Below, piece by piece: positions 37,420-51,576 of a stretch of DNA of 64,000 nucleotides. Position numbers and translations under genes: made by a program. The notes under the pieces were generated by a model, which saw only the letters and a list, made by a program, of their open reading frames with translations, made no database searches and was not told the origin of the DNA. Each line of letters starts with the position of its first letter. Position 1 is the first letter of the stretch. The stretch covers positions 1,178,001 to 1,242,000 of the forward strand of contig NC_037645.1 in NCBI RefSeq assembly GCF_003254395.2, in the 5' to 3' direction. The stretch is from Apis mellifera. Taxonomy: Eukaryota; Arthropoda; Insecta; Hymenoptera; Apidae.

Positions 37420-40400
37420 TTAGGGTTTGCTGTTGTCGTTGTTCAACGACAACGGGTCGGTGATCTTTTGCTGCTGCTGCTGCTGCTGCTGCTGTTGCTG
37501 TTGTTGCGTCACCTCGCTCACAGCCCCACCACTCATCAGTTTCGCATTGTTGTTCTCCGTGTTCGAGACTTTCGCGTACTCCCGTTTGCGCGGCATGCTC
37601 TCCGTCTTCACGATCGTGATGTCCGGATTGTTCTCGAGTACAGAGGTCGCTGGTTTCGGGACGGGCGTCGGCACCTCGATGTACCCCCCTCCCTCTCTCT
37701 TGATAGGCGTCGAGGTAGTCGGTGTCGCTGTTGTGGCCGCGTTCGCGTTGATCTTTTGCAATATGTCGTTCACGGACTCGTTGTTCTCGGCCGTCTCGTT
37801 GTTACCGTCGATCGCGCCCGACGCAACGCTCAAGTCGCCCGCCAACGAGATTCTGTCCGGCCCCTGTAGCGTCGACAGATAAGTAGCCAACGTATGGACG
37901 GTCACATTGAGGAACTCGGCTGCACGGAACAACGTGATCTCCTTCCTTCGCAGTTTGGCTAACACTTCCGCTGGCCCCGGCTCTGACCAAAAGTCCCTTA
38001 CTCTGCGAACAAAATTCGTTACCGTATTTTCAATACTTGGTTTTTTCTCGAAGAGGGTACCGTAAATAATATACGAAACCGATGAAAGCATTAATTAAGC
38101 ACGATTTCATCTTAAAAAAAAATGGAAACTATTTTATTTCATTTTACGCGATCGTTCGAGATATTTCGGGATGAAAAATCGTTGATGTTGCATTACCTAT
38201 ACGGATGTTTAAGGCAACCATAACTGTCGCGATATCTGCCATAGAGGGTTCCGTAGGAGACGCCAAGTATCTCGGCGGCAGTCTTCATTTCCAGTTCTTT
38301 GCTCTTGATGGCATCCATAACGCGTCGCGTGAACGGCTCCTCCCAGAACTCTTGGCGGCGTCCCGTCGTCAGGTAATCGTTCATCTTCACGACGTCTCGG
38401 AATTGCTCGGGGATCGATGGATTCGTGGCGTTGGAATTCGAGGGAGTGGTAGGCGCTGCAGCAAAATCAAACCACGTTAAATTCTTCGCGCCTACCGAAC
38501 ATGTAGCCGCACATAGCCTCTGCACTATGATGTGTCGTGTGTGTCGTGTATCTCTCATCCCCCGTTGTTACGCCTAACCACGACTACTTTTTGCTTCGAT
38601 CGAGCTTTGGAGTGTGTCACGTACCTTTCTTTTCCTGGTCGGACGCGTTGTCATCCTTGGACATGTACGATAGCTGCGATAGAAAAAGGGAAGAAGAGAA
38701 AAAAAGGATAAGTTAAAAATCCAGAACACGGGGAAGAAGGGATCGAATGAATTGATCGAACGAGAATTGATCGTGTGTCCTTACCACCGGCAGTGGCGTT
38801 TCGTTATTTTCGTTCATCATCATCTCGTCGTCCCAACTCTCGTGGTCACCGCCCTCGCTCATCATTTCCTCCTGGGAAATCGAGGAGGTTTGAACAGGCG
38901 CGTCAAAGAAATCTCTCGGTGACTGTCCATTTCCGATCCATGTTTCCAGCAAGGATTAAAAAGGGCGAAAACAAAAAAAATTGAACAGTTGATAAATACA
39001 GTTGATAAACGATCCTTGTGAATTCGAATCTCGATCATGAGATTCGTAATTTCATGGATGGAATTATATGTTGTATGCATGTCGGTATGAATGTCGTAAA
39101 TAAAATGGCCGGTCACACGGTAGGAATTATTTATAACAAATTTTTAAAACGAAATCAAAGCGCGCCGTTATTTATAGCGAGGATTAAACAAATGATGGAT
39201 ACGCAAGCAATGATACAAAAATTTATCTGGCATTAATATATCGCATCTACTATATTCTTCTGGATCAATTAATTACTTTTATTGACAATTCATGAATTAT
39301 CATTCAGAAACATTACTATTATTATTATTATTAAACTAGATTTCTAAAATAAGTTAATTACAAATACGAGTAATGGAGAATGGAAGAAGAAGAGAAATTG
39401 TCTTTGATGAAAACGAAACATCTGAGCCATACTTGACGTACATTTCCGGTGATACATGTGATTTTCGGTGTGAAGACGTCGTGAGACGAGGGTGGATCGT
39501 CCAGAGGCGGGCGCCCTCTGCGTCTCTGCTTTGGAGGTGGCGGTTCGTCAGCGTCTCCTTCCCTGAGGACCGTCTCGACGCCTGGAGTCGCCGCCCCAGG
39601 ACTGTGGCCGCTATTTCCTAGATCATTTTGCGTCGAATCGCTGCGCCAGCTCACCTCGGCCAAACCCTTGATGTGCAAATCCTCCGCGGTTTTCAACAGG
39701 GACGACAATCTCGTCTGAAACATCAACAGCACCACGAGTTTAATTTCAATCCGGTAGAAACGAAACAAAGAAGAATTTTCCTTCTTTCTCGCGAATCTTC
39801 TTTTCTCTTCTGCCGTTTAATCCATTCGAGAATTGCAAAATCAGTCTTTTTTTTTTTTTTTTTTTTTATATTATTTATTTAAGGTAATTCCGGGAAAGAT
39901 GGACCACTTATCACTTTTCAACATCTCGGAGAAAATGTAAATAGGAATTAATATTCGTTACTCGTAGTTTTAAAGTTTCTGGTCTAATGGATGTTGTTGT
40001 CGAAAGAAATCGTCGGAATTCGCTGTGTGTTTAATTAAACGGGAAAATATTTATATTTCAATGGAGCGCGAGAAAGAAGGAATAAAAATAATGATCAAAA
40101 TTGCGATCTTTTCGTTAATTGTCGAAGGCAACATTAACGGGAAGAAAATAATACGAGATAATTGCATAGTAAAAAGTTGTTTTCGTGTTACATTATTCTT
40201 CAAAGAATTAAATAAATCATGAATTGTCATATCCGCATTGAGTAAATTGTAGAATAGTAAAATGTACATAAGCAGTTTTATAACATCATGCTTTATTGTA
40301 TATTATATTACACAGGTTTCCTTTAAATAACTCGTATCTTTTATAAAAATTCTTTTTCTTTACTTTACTCCACTCCACGTATCCGATAAAATGATCATAC

Positions 40401-43400
40401 TTTTTAATGAAAATTTATAATTTGAAACAAACAAATATGAATTAAAAAAATAAATAAAAGGATCAAGCATTAAAATATATATTTTCATATTAAATTTTCA
40501 CGATTTAGTTTATCGAGCGATATATATATAGAGAACCAGAACAGAGGAAAGAATTCAGTATCAGAATCGTATCAGAGACAAAGAGGATCGAAATTCGCGT
40601 GGGAGGTGGAAAGTAGATATTTTTTTTTTCCCTTTTCCTCCAAGCTGGGATACAGCTATATCCTCGATATCCTCCGACTAATCAAGGTAAGTAGCGAATT
40701 CCCTCTCGTTTCCGTCGACATTAGCCCGAGTGGTTTAACCATTCCTGGCAAGAGTTACCAAGGCAAGGAAGACGGCGGCAATATTTCTAACCGATCCGCT
40801 TTCAATATTTCCGCTGTGGAACGGGCATAAATGGTATAATATACGGGGCGCGACGGGTTTCAACGTTTTTGGCACGAGCTCGAGTCGAGTCAGGCGATTC
40901 CTTGTCTCCCTTTCCTCCCCCCCCTCCGAGCGGAGCATTCGATTCCCTCCTCTTGTATACTGTTACACACAGCGATGGAATACTATTATACATCGATGGA
41001 AGAGCGAGAAGTCAGTCGATGGAGTGTAAGAAATTCGAGGCGGAGCTAAGTAAATCTAATTATTCCCTGGCAGTCCGTAGGAAAAAGCGATCACGCGGCG
41101 GGGAGGAGTAAAAATTAGTAATTCCATTAATCCTGCCCGCTTCAATTTGCGCGAGCAGCATACTCGCAATCTCTATTCGATTCGCCGGGATTCGAGTAAT
41201 GAATCGGATAGTCGCTGTCCACGGAAAAAGATACAGGATAGGCTAGATGTAAAAAAGAAAAAAAAAAAAAATTCGATATATCTGATCGGCGGTATAGGGT
41301 TCGATTACTATTTGCCAATTTTCACCGTAATAATAGCCGAACGACCGAGAGAATGCTAAATAATATGAGAACTTTCTACACAAACGATTCTCCGCGGCTT
41401 TCTATCAGCCACGAATGGAATTGGAAAAATGCTTATGTGGGTCAGCGTCTCCGGCAGCCAGCGTACCGGGAATAATGTGTATTTCAGAAACAAACGTCAC
41501 CACCATCGTTGTCTTCGATCTTTGTCTTTCGTGTTTCTTCAATTTCGTGCGCGAGAAAACGAATGAAGAAAAAAAAAAAAAAAGAAAAAAAGAAAACAAC
41601 GCGGCCTCCGACCTCGTTTAAATCCGATCGAGCTTGAAAAAAGTCTCAACCAACGATCGAACACATCGACGGATCTTGGAAGAACCGTGAACATATTTTC
41701 ACCAGAGCCGGATTTTTCGCAGGCAAATCGTGGCCACCGCAGCGCCACCACGGAGAAAGCTCTCCGCGAATCTGCGCGCTTGATCACGACTAGAAACACG
41801 GAAGAATCGAGAGAGAGAACCCGTTGCTCGCTCTCGGGATACTCTTCGCCAACCTGAATACGATTTCTTGCACGTTTTAAACGATACACGTTCGACTTTA
41901 TATATTTCGTGAGTCATCCGAAACGGTACACCACGACATCTCTCAGGCTTCGCATGATACTAGTTGCTTTCGTTAGGGACTATATGTCGAATTGTCGTAA
42001 CAAGTAGAGGAGAAACTAAGCGTCTGGTTAACGAGGATAAACAGTGTCGGTTTTTGCGAGGCGTATCGATGAAATTCTCGTTTCTTTATAACTTGTTCAT
42101 CTTTGACATAAATTTTGTTAGTTTTTTACGTGATTATTTGCGAGTAATAAAGTGATAGATTAATTACGCGATTCTATATTGAATTATTTCATTACTATGC
42201 TTAGAGGTTATAAAATTCAATGAGTTCTTTGTTTAATGATAGACCTTTTTATAGAAGAAGATAATACGACTCCTGCGTATGTATAAAAAACTATTGTATA
42301 TATAATAATGGAAAATATGCAGTTTAAGATAAATATTGTTTTCAAAAATCGAGTGTATTGGAAATGTTCTCAAATAAACAGTACTCGTTGTACCTACAAT
42401 GTAATCTAACCTATAAAGTTCTCGTGTTACATGTATATATATATATATACATTAATTAATAAATAAAGAATTTTATATCAAAGATTTTTACGATTAAAAA
42501 AATCATTCCAACTATATAAAATTCAAAGATTGCAGGATTCAAACGGATCTTTATTAAAAATAAAAACTTTTTCGATCGTTAATTAACCACTGGCAATAAT
42601 AACGCCACTATTCCGATTTTTATCGATGCTTTTCTCCGGACGACAAAGTGGTCCTTCTCCCTTTTGTTCGATTATTCTTGACAACAAGAATAAAAAAGAA
42701 AAGAAAGGAAGGAGAGCGAAGAAAGAAACGATCGACAAAACAAATTGCATCTTCGCGAGGATTTTTGCCCGTGGATTAATGGGAAGTCGGAGTCGCTTTG
42801 AAGCGATGGTACATCGCTCGAAACATCGAAGAGCAAGAATCTTCAATTATTAATAAATTGAGGCCAGCCGCGTTCCTACGCCCTGTCCCCCGCGATATTT
42901 TTCCCTCCGTCAGCGAGACACAAGTGCCCTCCATAAATGTCCACGATGTAAATAAGTCGTTCATCGCGTCTGAGAAGAGGCGAAAGAGTCTACGTTCCGC
43001 GGACTTTATTTCTTCAATCAGTTTTAATTTCGACGTTCGAACGACGGTTGGCCAGTCTCGTTTCTCTCGAAAGTCAACGTTTCAACAATGTCTTTTCTCG
43101 ATTCGCGTTAAGGTAAGGTTAGACTTACGATATGATCAAATATATATGTTTAATAAAGAATATTAACTTTTAAAATGTTCAATTCTAGAAATCGAAACAA
43201 ATATAAATATTAAAGATTATTGAAGCTTATTTATTAAATTATATAAGCGATTTATATTTATCGTTAATTGAAACGAGATGAAAAAAAATTGCTTTGTTGT
43301 CGTATTTTGTTCTCGCCTTGTTTCATCTACAAGATAAATTTAAATTGTTTATAATAACTTGATAAATAAGACTTAATTGATATTCTTGTATATGAACTTT

Positions 43401-46400
43401 TATATTTGTTTTGATCTGTAAAAATCGTTCAAAGATATTTTATGAATATATTCCGTATATTTATGAGAATTTGAGAAAATCGAAAGTAAGACCAGTCGAA
43501 AAATACGAAGTAACGAAGTAAGACTGCAAATTTAAAATCCCCCCCCCCCCCCCCTCTCTAATCTTTGAAGAATTCGTATAATTTAATTTCGATGTAATTT
43601 AATTTCAATTTCAATTTTAATTATGGTATGAAAAAGTCCGGTTGTGCCAAACCAGAAAAGTAAAGAGCGCGGTTTTGTACAGAAATTCCTTTTTCAGCTA
43701 AAAACTCAGTTGCATTATATGCATAGCTATGCGTCTGCACACACATATCAGTAACATCGTTTTTTACTCTCCTGATTTAGCACCAACACACTTTTTTTTT
43801 TTGATTCCATAATTAAAATTGAAATTGAAAGATAATCTGATCTCGATATTTAACAAAATGTGACAAGATAATTAAACATAATTCAAGCAGAAGAGAAAGT
43901 TTTAAACTCTTTTTAAATAATTAAACAACCGATTCGTACACGTCGTATTAAATTCTTCAAGCATTATTTTAAAGGATAAAATTAAAAAAGTTATTTTGTA
44001 TTTTTTACCAGTCTTGTTATCTTCTTCATCTACCTAGATGATATCGCAAGTAAATTCGAATTTGATTGGATAGTTTCGTAGCCAAGTACTTTGAGAAATC
44101 TGAGATATTCCAAGTTTAGATATAGTTTAAAACTCGTAAGTTTTTAAATTCTAGTCCTAGGATTAGAGAAAAATGATATTCTCTTAAGTATTACTCAAGC
44201 ATTAGAGGATGATTTCGAATTTCGAAATGAATGTTGTATTTACAGAATTCGAATGTAAAAATTATATTTCCAGTAGACATTCCCTTATCCTTCTCATTTT
44301 TTAGCAAAGTGTTTCATTATCACGTTCCATTTCGTTTATTATAATATCAAACTTGAAACAAAATTTAATTACGTGAAATTTAATATATTATATTTGCATT
44401 TAATTACCAGCAATGTTTCGAATCCTAACTGTTTCTTTTTTACTCACTTTCTGGAATTATCTTTGTAAGCGAAATTACAGACGTATAGTATAATATAAAC
44501 GATATAATAAATATACAATACGTAAATATATTTTCATAGTTACAAGTATTTTTTTTTTTCCCCCGATACTTGAAATCTCATAAAAATAATAATCGAAAAG
44601 AAAGCACGAACGAGTTAAAATTAAAATTTCGAAATTAAAAACTCGTCGACCATAAATTATGCCTGAATAATGATATAGGTTAAAATTATTGAAAAAAAAA
44701 AGAAAAAAATAATCGCGAAATCGAAGTGGTGGAGAAATGGCACGGTTAAATAAACACTATCAAGCAAATTTCGAAATTAAATAAATTTTTTTAATCGAAT
44801 TTATCGCAAAAGTTTCGAATCTATCCACACACATACACACACACACACACCCTATATATTATATCCGATCCCGTCGTTGTTTAACGTTTGTTCAACCCGT
44901 TAACAAAAAGTTACAGATCACTCACATGGTCGATGTTAATCTCTCCCTTGTACATGAACTCGACCAGCACTTTGATGTCTGAGAACTTGACGTCCCGCAT
45001 TATGACAATGGGGTCCTTCTCCTCGTACTGGGACAAAATCGTGTCGAAGTACGTGCTGCACGCTGACAGAACCACCTGCGAAAAAACAAAAGCGAGAAGG
45101 GCGGCCGTTAATGAAGGGGCTAAACGATCCGTCGAAAACTTTTGACGCTTGCAAATCGACCATTAAACCGAGGCAAACCGGTTACAACGGCGTGGAGGAA
45201 GAGGAGGGGAGGGGAGGGGACATGACCGACAAAACTCGTCCTTGACAAATATTCCTCGATGGGTACGAACACATCGAGAGAAAATCAAGAACGTTGAAAA
45301 TTGAGCACCCGACAGAGTTAATTCATAGGTGTGCGGATAAGGGCACGCGACGCTGTGTCGCTCTTCATTAATTACCCCGAAAACGTGGCGTGCCACACGT
45401 GAGAGCCGTTATACACGCACGCGCGTATACAGAGACACAAGATCGAGTGGAGATGATCGAATTCTTAAGCGGTGCTTCCCGAACACCGCCGGATAAAATA
45501 TGTATTTCCGCTTGGACGGGCGAGCCGGCTACTATGCGCAGATCTGTCATGAAAGTCAATGAAGCACTCGACGAACGGGCTACTACTCCTCTCTGACCGC
45601 TGTGATTCTCTATTTTTTTTTCTTTCTTTTCCTTGAAGCTTGTTACACACCTTCCTTAACTTGACGCTTTCGATACGAGGAGGAGGAGGAAGATTTCACT
45701 GATCTCGAGGAATTGCACACGTGCTTGGAATATCGTGGTGGGAAGAATTAGGGTAGAATAGGGGAAGAAAATAAGGAAAGTTTGAAATTGATAAGATAAT
45801 TTGGATGAATTAGTTCTCTTTCTTTCTTCATATTGGGAAGAATATTTAAAAAAAGGGGGGGGATAATTTTTAAATACACGTTTACCTCGTCCAGGTAAAA
45901 GTAATTTCGATCGCACTTCTAATATTATTTCCTCCAGCGGAGAGCAATGAAATTTACTAATTCAAAAGATTAGAAAGTGTGTTTACGGTAGAGACTTGAA
46001 ACTTGATTTGTTGCAACACCTGTTGACTTTGCCGGTGTATTTGCTGCTAAGTAAAGCTGCAGAATTTGCAGAAGGATGATTGTAGAGGAGAAAGTGATTG
46101 ATAGGTTTATAAATCTCATTCTTGAAAATATCCCCTGTTTTTTGCAATTTTCTTGATGGCTTTGTAATATCCCCTTCCCCGTCGACCGATTTTTAACTCC
46201 TCTCCTTTTGCCCCTCCACGCTATACCAACGGTATCATACTCACAACTACCTGAACCCTATTCTGCAACGAAAATAAATCGTATCGATCGACGTTTTAAT
46301 TCTTAAACCCGACCTATCGACACAAAAAAAAAAAAAGGAAACAAAGAAAGGATTCCCCTCCCGATCGACGTGGAGATCTATCGATCTTAAATAGAGGCAC

Positions 46401-49400
46401 GTATTAAATTAAATCGAGCCGGTATGAAAAGGCCTTGGAGGATTGGAAACACGGTTTCTATTCAGGTCAGATCGGTTTATTAACGGCGGAGCGTGTAGTG
46501 GAGGAGACACCGGGTTCTAAAATCGGCGCGGAGGATCGATCGAGTGTGTGAATGCGAAACGGGCTTAAAAAAAAACGGGTGTCCAAGAACGGCTTCGCAC
46601 GCCCACGGATGCATATTTAGCAGCAGTTGAACAACCGATATTTCTGTCGATCGTGATTTTATTTCCCGGCACGTCGTTTATTAAATCGATATCCTCCAAC
46701 TGCCGTATCGATCGTAACTTTTCTCACACGCGTTCACCGTTTAATCCTTCACGCGAAAACTAAACTGGAGGGGGGGGTGGATACGTAAACGGAATCGGAA
46801 TTTATTCCTTCGGATTATTTAAAATGATCGAGAGATTACTTCGTCCTCGGCAGCAGGAAATTTTCGTTCAAGTTTAAAAGATATCGATATCCCTATTATG
46901 TAGAATATAAATTGTTCTCAATATCTGGAGGGGAAATTTATTACTACTCGTTCATTATCTTGCTTGTTTGTCCCAGGCTAAACCGAGCGTTGCATCGTTT
47001 CCAATCCAGCCCTCCGGTAAATCAGCGTAGCTTAGCCCAGATTTGTCACCTATCATCGGCACAGATCAACACTCATCAAGTGTATTCAACACCTTCCTGT
47101 GTGAACCACTCTGTTTTTTTTTTTTTAAAATTATTTTTTCTTTCTTTATTTTCGTTCTATTTTTATCGATGCTCTCTCTCTCTCTCAAAAATTAGAATAA
47201 AATTATCACGCGTGATACATCTTAATTTATTTTAGTTAAAGCTTAAGACGCATTTAAAGTGTTGGCAGATCTTTGATCTATATTTTTGTTAAGTTTAAAA
47301 GTGAAATTAAATTATTTAATTGTTACGAAAAATATCATGGATTTGAAAATCGAACACGTTGTTTATTCCAACTTTCCTTATAGTAATTTCTCCGCGAGAG
47401 AGCAGGGAACGTCTTCTCTCTTCTCGCAAAAAGGGGAAATCCGATTCTTATTATACTTTGAATTAGGCGCCACCGGGTTTGGAATCGTTCGAGAAACTAT
47501 CGCGAGATGGAAGAACGTTTTTTCAGTACAGGTTAGAAAATCATTTCTATATTTTTCACGTTGATAAAAATATTCGAGAAGCAATGAAATAAATAAATAG
47601 GAATCTTTTTCTTTTTACAGGGAGAGAGATTACTTCAAATATACAGAAGCTGTATTTTACTCGATCAACGGTGGTTCTAATTGTCAACCGAACCGAGCGC
47701 GTATATGATTTTTCCTACGAAAATTTGCATTTTATTTCACGAAACGTGAAGCCCACACGTAAATCGCGTTCCTCTCCTTCTCCCTCTCCTCTTCGACTGT
47801 CTTTTTCTCTCATCTCGACTTTTTTCTGTCGCTCGAGCCGTGGTTTCTATCGACTCCCCTCCCCTCCCCTCCCCCTCCTCTACAACAACACAAGAGCGTT
47901 CGCGTAATTCCTTGAAAATTATTCTGCGGAACGACAATAGAATTTTACATGCAAGTAAAAAAAAAAAAAAAAAGTGGAATACATACGTCGTATTAATTCG
48001 TGCCGCGGTTATTGTTACATTTGCAAAAAAAATCTCTCTCGCGTTTCGTTTTCGTTCCGAATTATTTATTCCTTAACCCTTTAACCCGGCCTACGCCGGT
48101 TTCAGTTTTTTCGCAAATTTGTTTCCCTTTCCGTATTTTTCCATTGTTACGTTGATCCCCTCTCTCCCCCCCTCCTCCCCCTTTTCGGTGGAAACAAATG
48201 TTTACCGTCCAATAAGGTCTCGTATTATCGCGTTGCGTTGTTGTGTATCAAATTGTCCGATTTTTCACAAACGTAACCGAAACGATTCAACCAATCGCGA
48301 ACGTTGAATTTGATTGCCGGTTACAGAAAGAACGTCGGATATTGTGCTTTTCCCTGGAAATAATTGCTCAGTTAAAACGTTAATCGTTCCATGCATCAAA
48401 CAATTTTCCGTCAAAAGGAGCCTCGAAATATCCTCGTCCCGCTCTTTGAAAATTGTCATTTCAATATTGATCACATCGCACATGAAAATCGTTTTTAATT
48501 ATAACGAGCATCGAATATCTTATTATTTTTGGGGGGAGGAGGAGAAAAAAAAAAAGAAAAAAGGTATAACTAATCTGGTTGGAAAGACGTTTATGAAAAA
48601 TCTGCACGATATTGCTTGCGATGTTGACAAACAAACAATTTGTTATTTTCAGCGAAAGAAATATCGATTTCGAGATAATTTCGAAAGAAAGTGGGCACGA
48701 AAATACGATCAAGATGATTCAAATTAAATAATGTTTATTCTTCTTAAATTGATGATAACTTTTCAAGTTATAGATTATGTATATATATATTTTAACCTAA
48801 TATAATAAAAAACAGCATATCTGGATCCTTCATCCCAACGGGTTATTCATTTTATTGTTTTCAAACATCGAATCGTACAGTCTTATTCGAAAGTATATAT
48901 ATAAAATTTCTTCTTTAATCTTTCGCGCGCGATGTAAACACACGTGAGAAAACCGCGGCAAATTCGAAACGCTGCACAACGCTAACGAAAAATAACGCGC
49001 AATGCAAAAAAAAAATATTTGCTCATGTTAATCGTTTTATATAAATCAATGCCTCACCTATGCAAATCTCTCGGGGAAATAATCGAATTCGAAAATCGTC
49101 CGATAAATTTGCATAACTAACCATGAAGGATCGAACGGAAGCACGCGTCGCGAGTTGCTTCTCGCTGGCAAAAAAAAAAAAAAAAGAAGAACGCACGTTC
49201 GAAGAAGGAAGCGCGATGCATCGCGAAACATCTGGAAGCAGTAGTGTATGTGTGTTTCTGGAAAGCGAATGGTAGTATCGCGATCGCGGAAGAATGGGTT
49301 TCCCATGGCGGAGGCCGAGGAACTCTCAAGTACGAAAGAGTGTCTGGCTCTCGGCCCCGCCCAGTCAATAGCCTGAATATTTAATGTTAGAAGTTCCGTA

Positions 49401-51541
49401 TTGATTTTCGCGATTTTTACGTCTCCGCAAATAAGGCCGTAAAAGACCTTACGCCGCCTCGTGTCTGTTTCTTACACGTACCCACACAGTCACGACCGCG
49501 CATGCACGTATAGGAGGACACTGTGTGTGTGTATGTATATATATATATATATATATATACGCGCGTACACGGTCGAAACGGATCAAGTAGGGAGGAAGGA
49601 AGACGAGGGAGAGGGAAAGAAAGAGAATGAGCGAGCGAGAGAGAGAGAGAGAGAAAGACGCGCGTTACTTTTCAGTGCCAGCTATATAACGCTTTTTATT
49701 ATGCCGGGCCGCTTTTATGGGGAAATACTGCGATGAAAAAAGAGGAAGACGTCGAGACGCGCGGGGGAGGAAGGAAAGGGCAGAAGAAGAAAGAAATTGC
49801 ACTGCCCGGGTTTCATATCGAGTCATTACGATCCCCGGGCACTTTCACCCCCCCTCCTCCCATCCTCCTGTCCCGACGTCGAACCCGCGCCTACCCACCC
49901 CACCCACCCACCTCCTATCCACCCCTCTCCTTGCCCCTACCCACCGCCGCCCACGACGTCTTCTCTGACATTAAACTTTTTATCGTGCATAACGGGGTGC
50001 TTCGTCTTTCGTCGTCGTTGGGAATAAAAAAAGAGAAAGAAAGGGGGAGGGGGGAGGGAAAAAAAGAAGGGAGAGAAAATAGTAATAAAGAAAAAAAAGA
50101 ACGAAGAAAGAGGAAAGAAAGGGGGTGGCGGCGGCGGTAGTGGTGGTGGTGGCGGCGGCGGTGGTGGTGGCGATGGTGGTGGGACGGCGTAGGAAGAGGA
50201 GAACGAAGGAGGATATAAATGGACGGGGCCGATGGTGAGCGACCCCTCCTCGGAGACGGGGGTGCGCCGCGTCGAATTTGTCGATTCGCCGGTTTTCTCT
50301 CCCCGGCGTAAAAGCTTGGCAGACGCAATCGATTGTACCTACGTGTGCACACCCCCGTGAGGGGGGGGGGAGGGCAACCGGCGGTCCGACCGACGGGGGG
50401 TGGAAAAGGAGCACGGAATGATAGGCGACGTATCGTTGTTGTTGTTAACGCTGCCTTACCGTTATTTATTGATATGCGCGGCCTCGTTGGCTCGATGCAA
50501 TAACGCCACGTCGGCACGAGCTTTCGAAGAGACACCGACCCGTTGTCTCGCGGATCGTTCCGGATTTTTGATCTTTTTTTCTTTTTTTTTTTTTTTTTTT
50601 TTGCCCGTCGAGACGAGGAAAGATTCTCTCTCTTTATATATATATATGTGTGTGTGTGTATATATATATATTTTATTTTCCAGAGAGTTTGCATACTGGC
50701 GCACGTGGGTGTACAACTGCGAGATACCACGTATAGATGTAACGTTTTTCCACGCGACGCCGGAGACTTTAACGCTTGACCTCGGCGTACCGAAAATTTT
50801 CCCCTCGTTCCAATTTTTACGGTAAACCGGACTTTTGAAACGGCGCGAATGTGATCGAGAAAGCAGATCGAAGGGCGCGATCATTGTCATTACCGATGCA
50901 GGAAAAATGATAAATAGCTCGCCGTGTAATCCATATTATTCTATATTTAACGTCTGAAAAGCGGAAAGCGTAACCGTTTTCTCTTACTTTTGACGTGCCA
51001 CGTGCGTGTGGGGAAAAAAAAAAACGAAGTCGAAACGATTCCTCGAACTCGATTCCGTTCGTCGCTATAATGCAAAATTATAAATTTCTTTCGAGCCGAA
51101 ATATCGAAATACTCCGAGGAAGAAGAACTCCAGTCGATATCTTCGCTTCGCGAGGGGTTGAAGCGGTGGCGAGGGGCTCGCGGGGGGAAAAGGAAGAGAC
51201 GTAGAGTAGTAAGTACTTTACTTTTGATCGAGCGACGAAATATGGCGCACGATTCGTTGTTCGACGTAAGGGGCATTCGCTCGCTACCAAGTTCATTAGA
51301 AAAACGAGATTACCGGCCTCTCTGCCTCTAGTTACGTAATTCGATCGATAGTTCAGGCGTTTCCCGTTTCTGGCCGCCGCCGACGAGGAGAAGCAAAAGG
51401 GGCGACAGGGAAGAGGGAAGGAGGGGAGGGGGGGGGAGAGGTGCAGGGGGACAGAAAGACAGACGGTGAAACGAGAGAAACGAGATGGAAGGGTAAAAAA
51501 GGAATTTGCAACCGCGATGAGAGAAGGTGTGGCCTTGGAAA

Positions 51542-51576
<35 letters not shown>

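Noticed and set aside
37427..37882. Plus ORFs with Cys or Leu runs
   Set aside because: Antisense shadows of the polyQ-encoding last exon of the BTB gene.
49733..50890. Several ORFs of 100-271 codons on both strands
   Set aside because: Composition (His/Arg/Ser/Phe runs) comes from GGN, GA and T tracts. No splice partners or domains are seen, and the region lies in the BTB intron.
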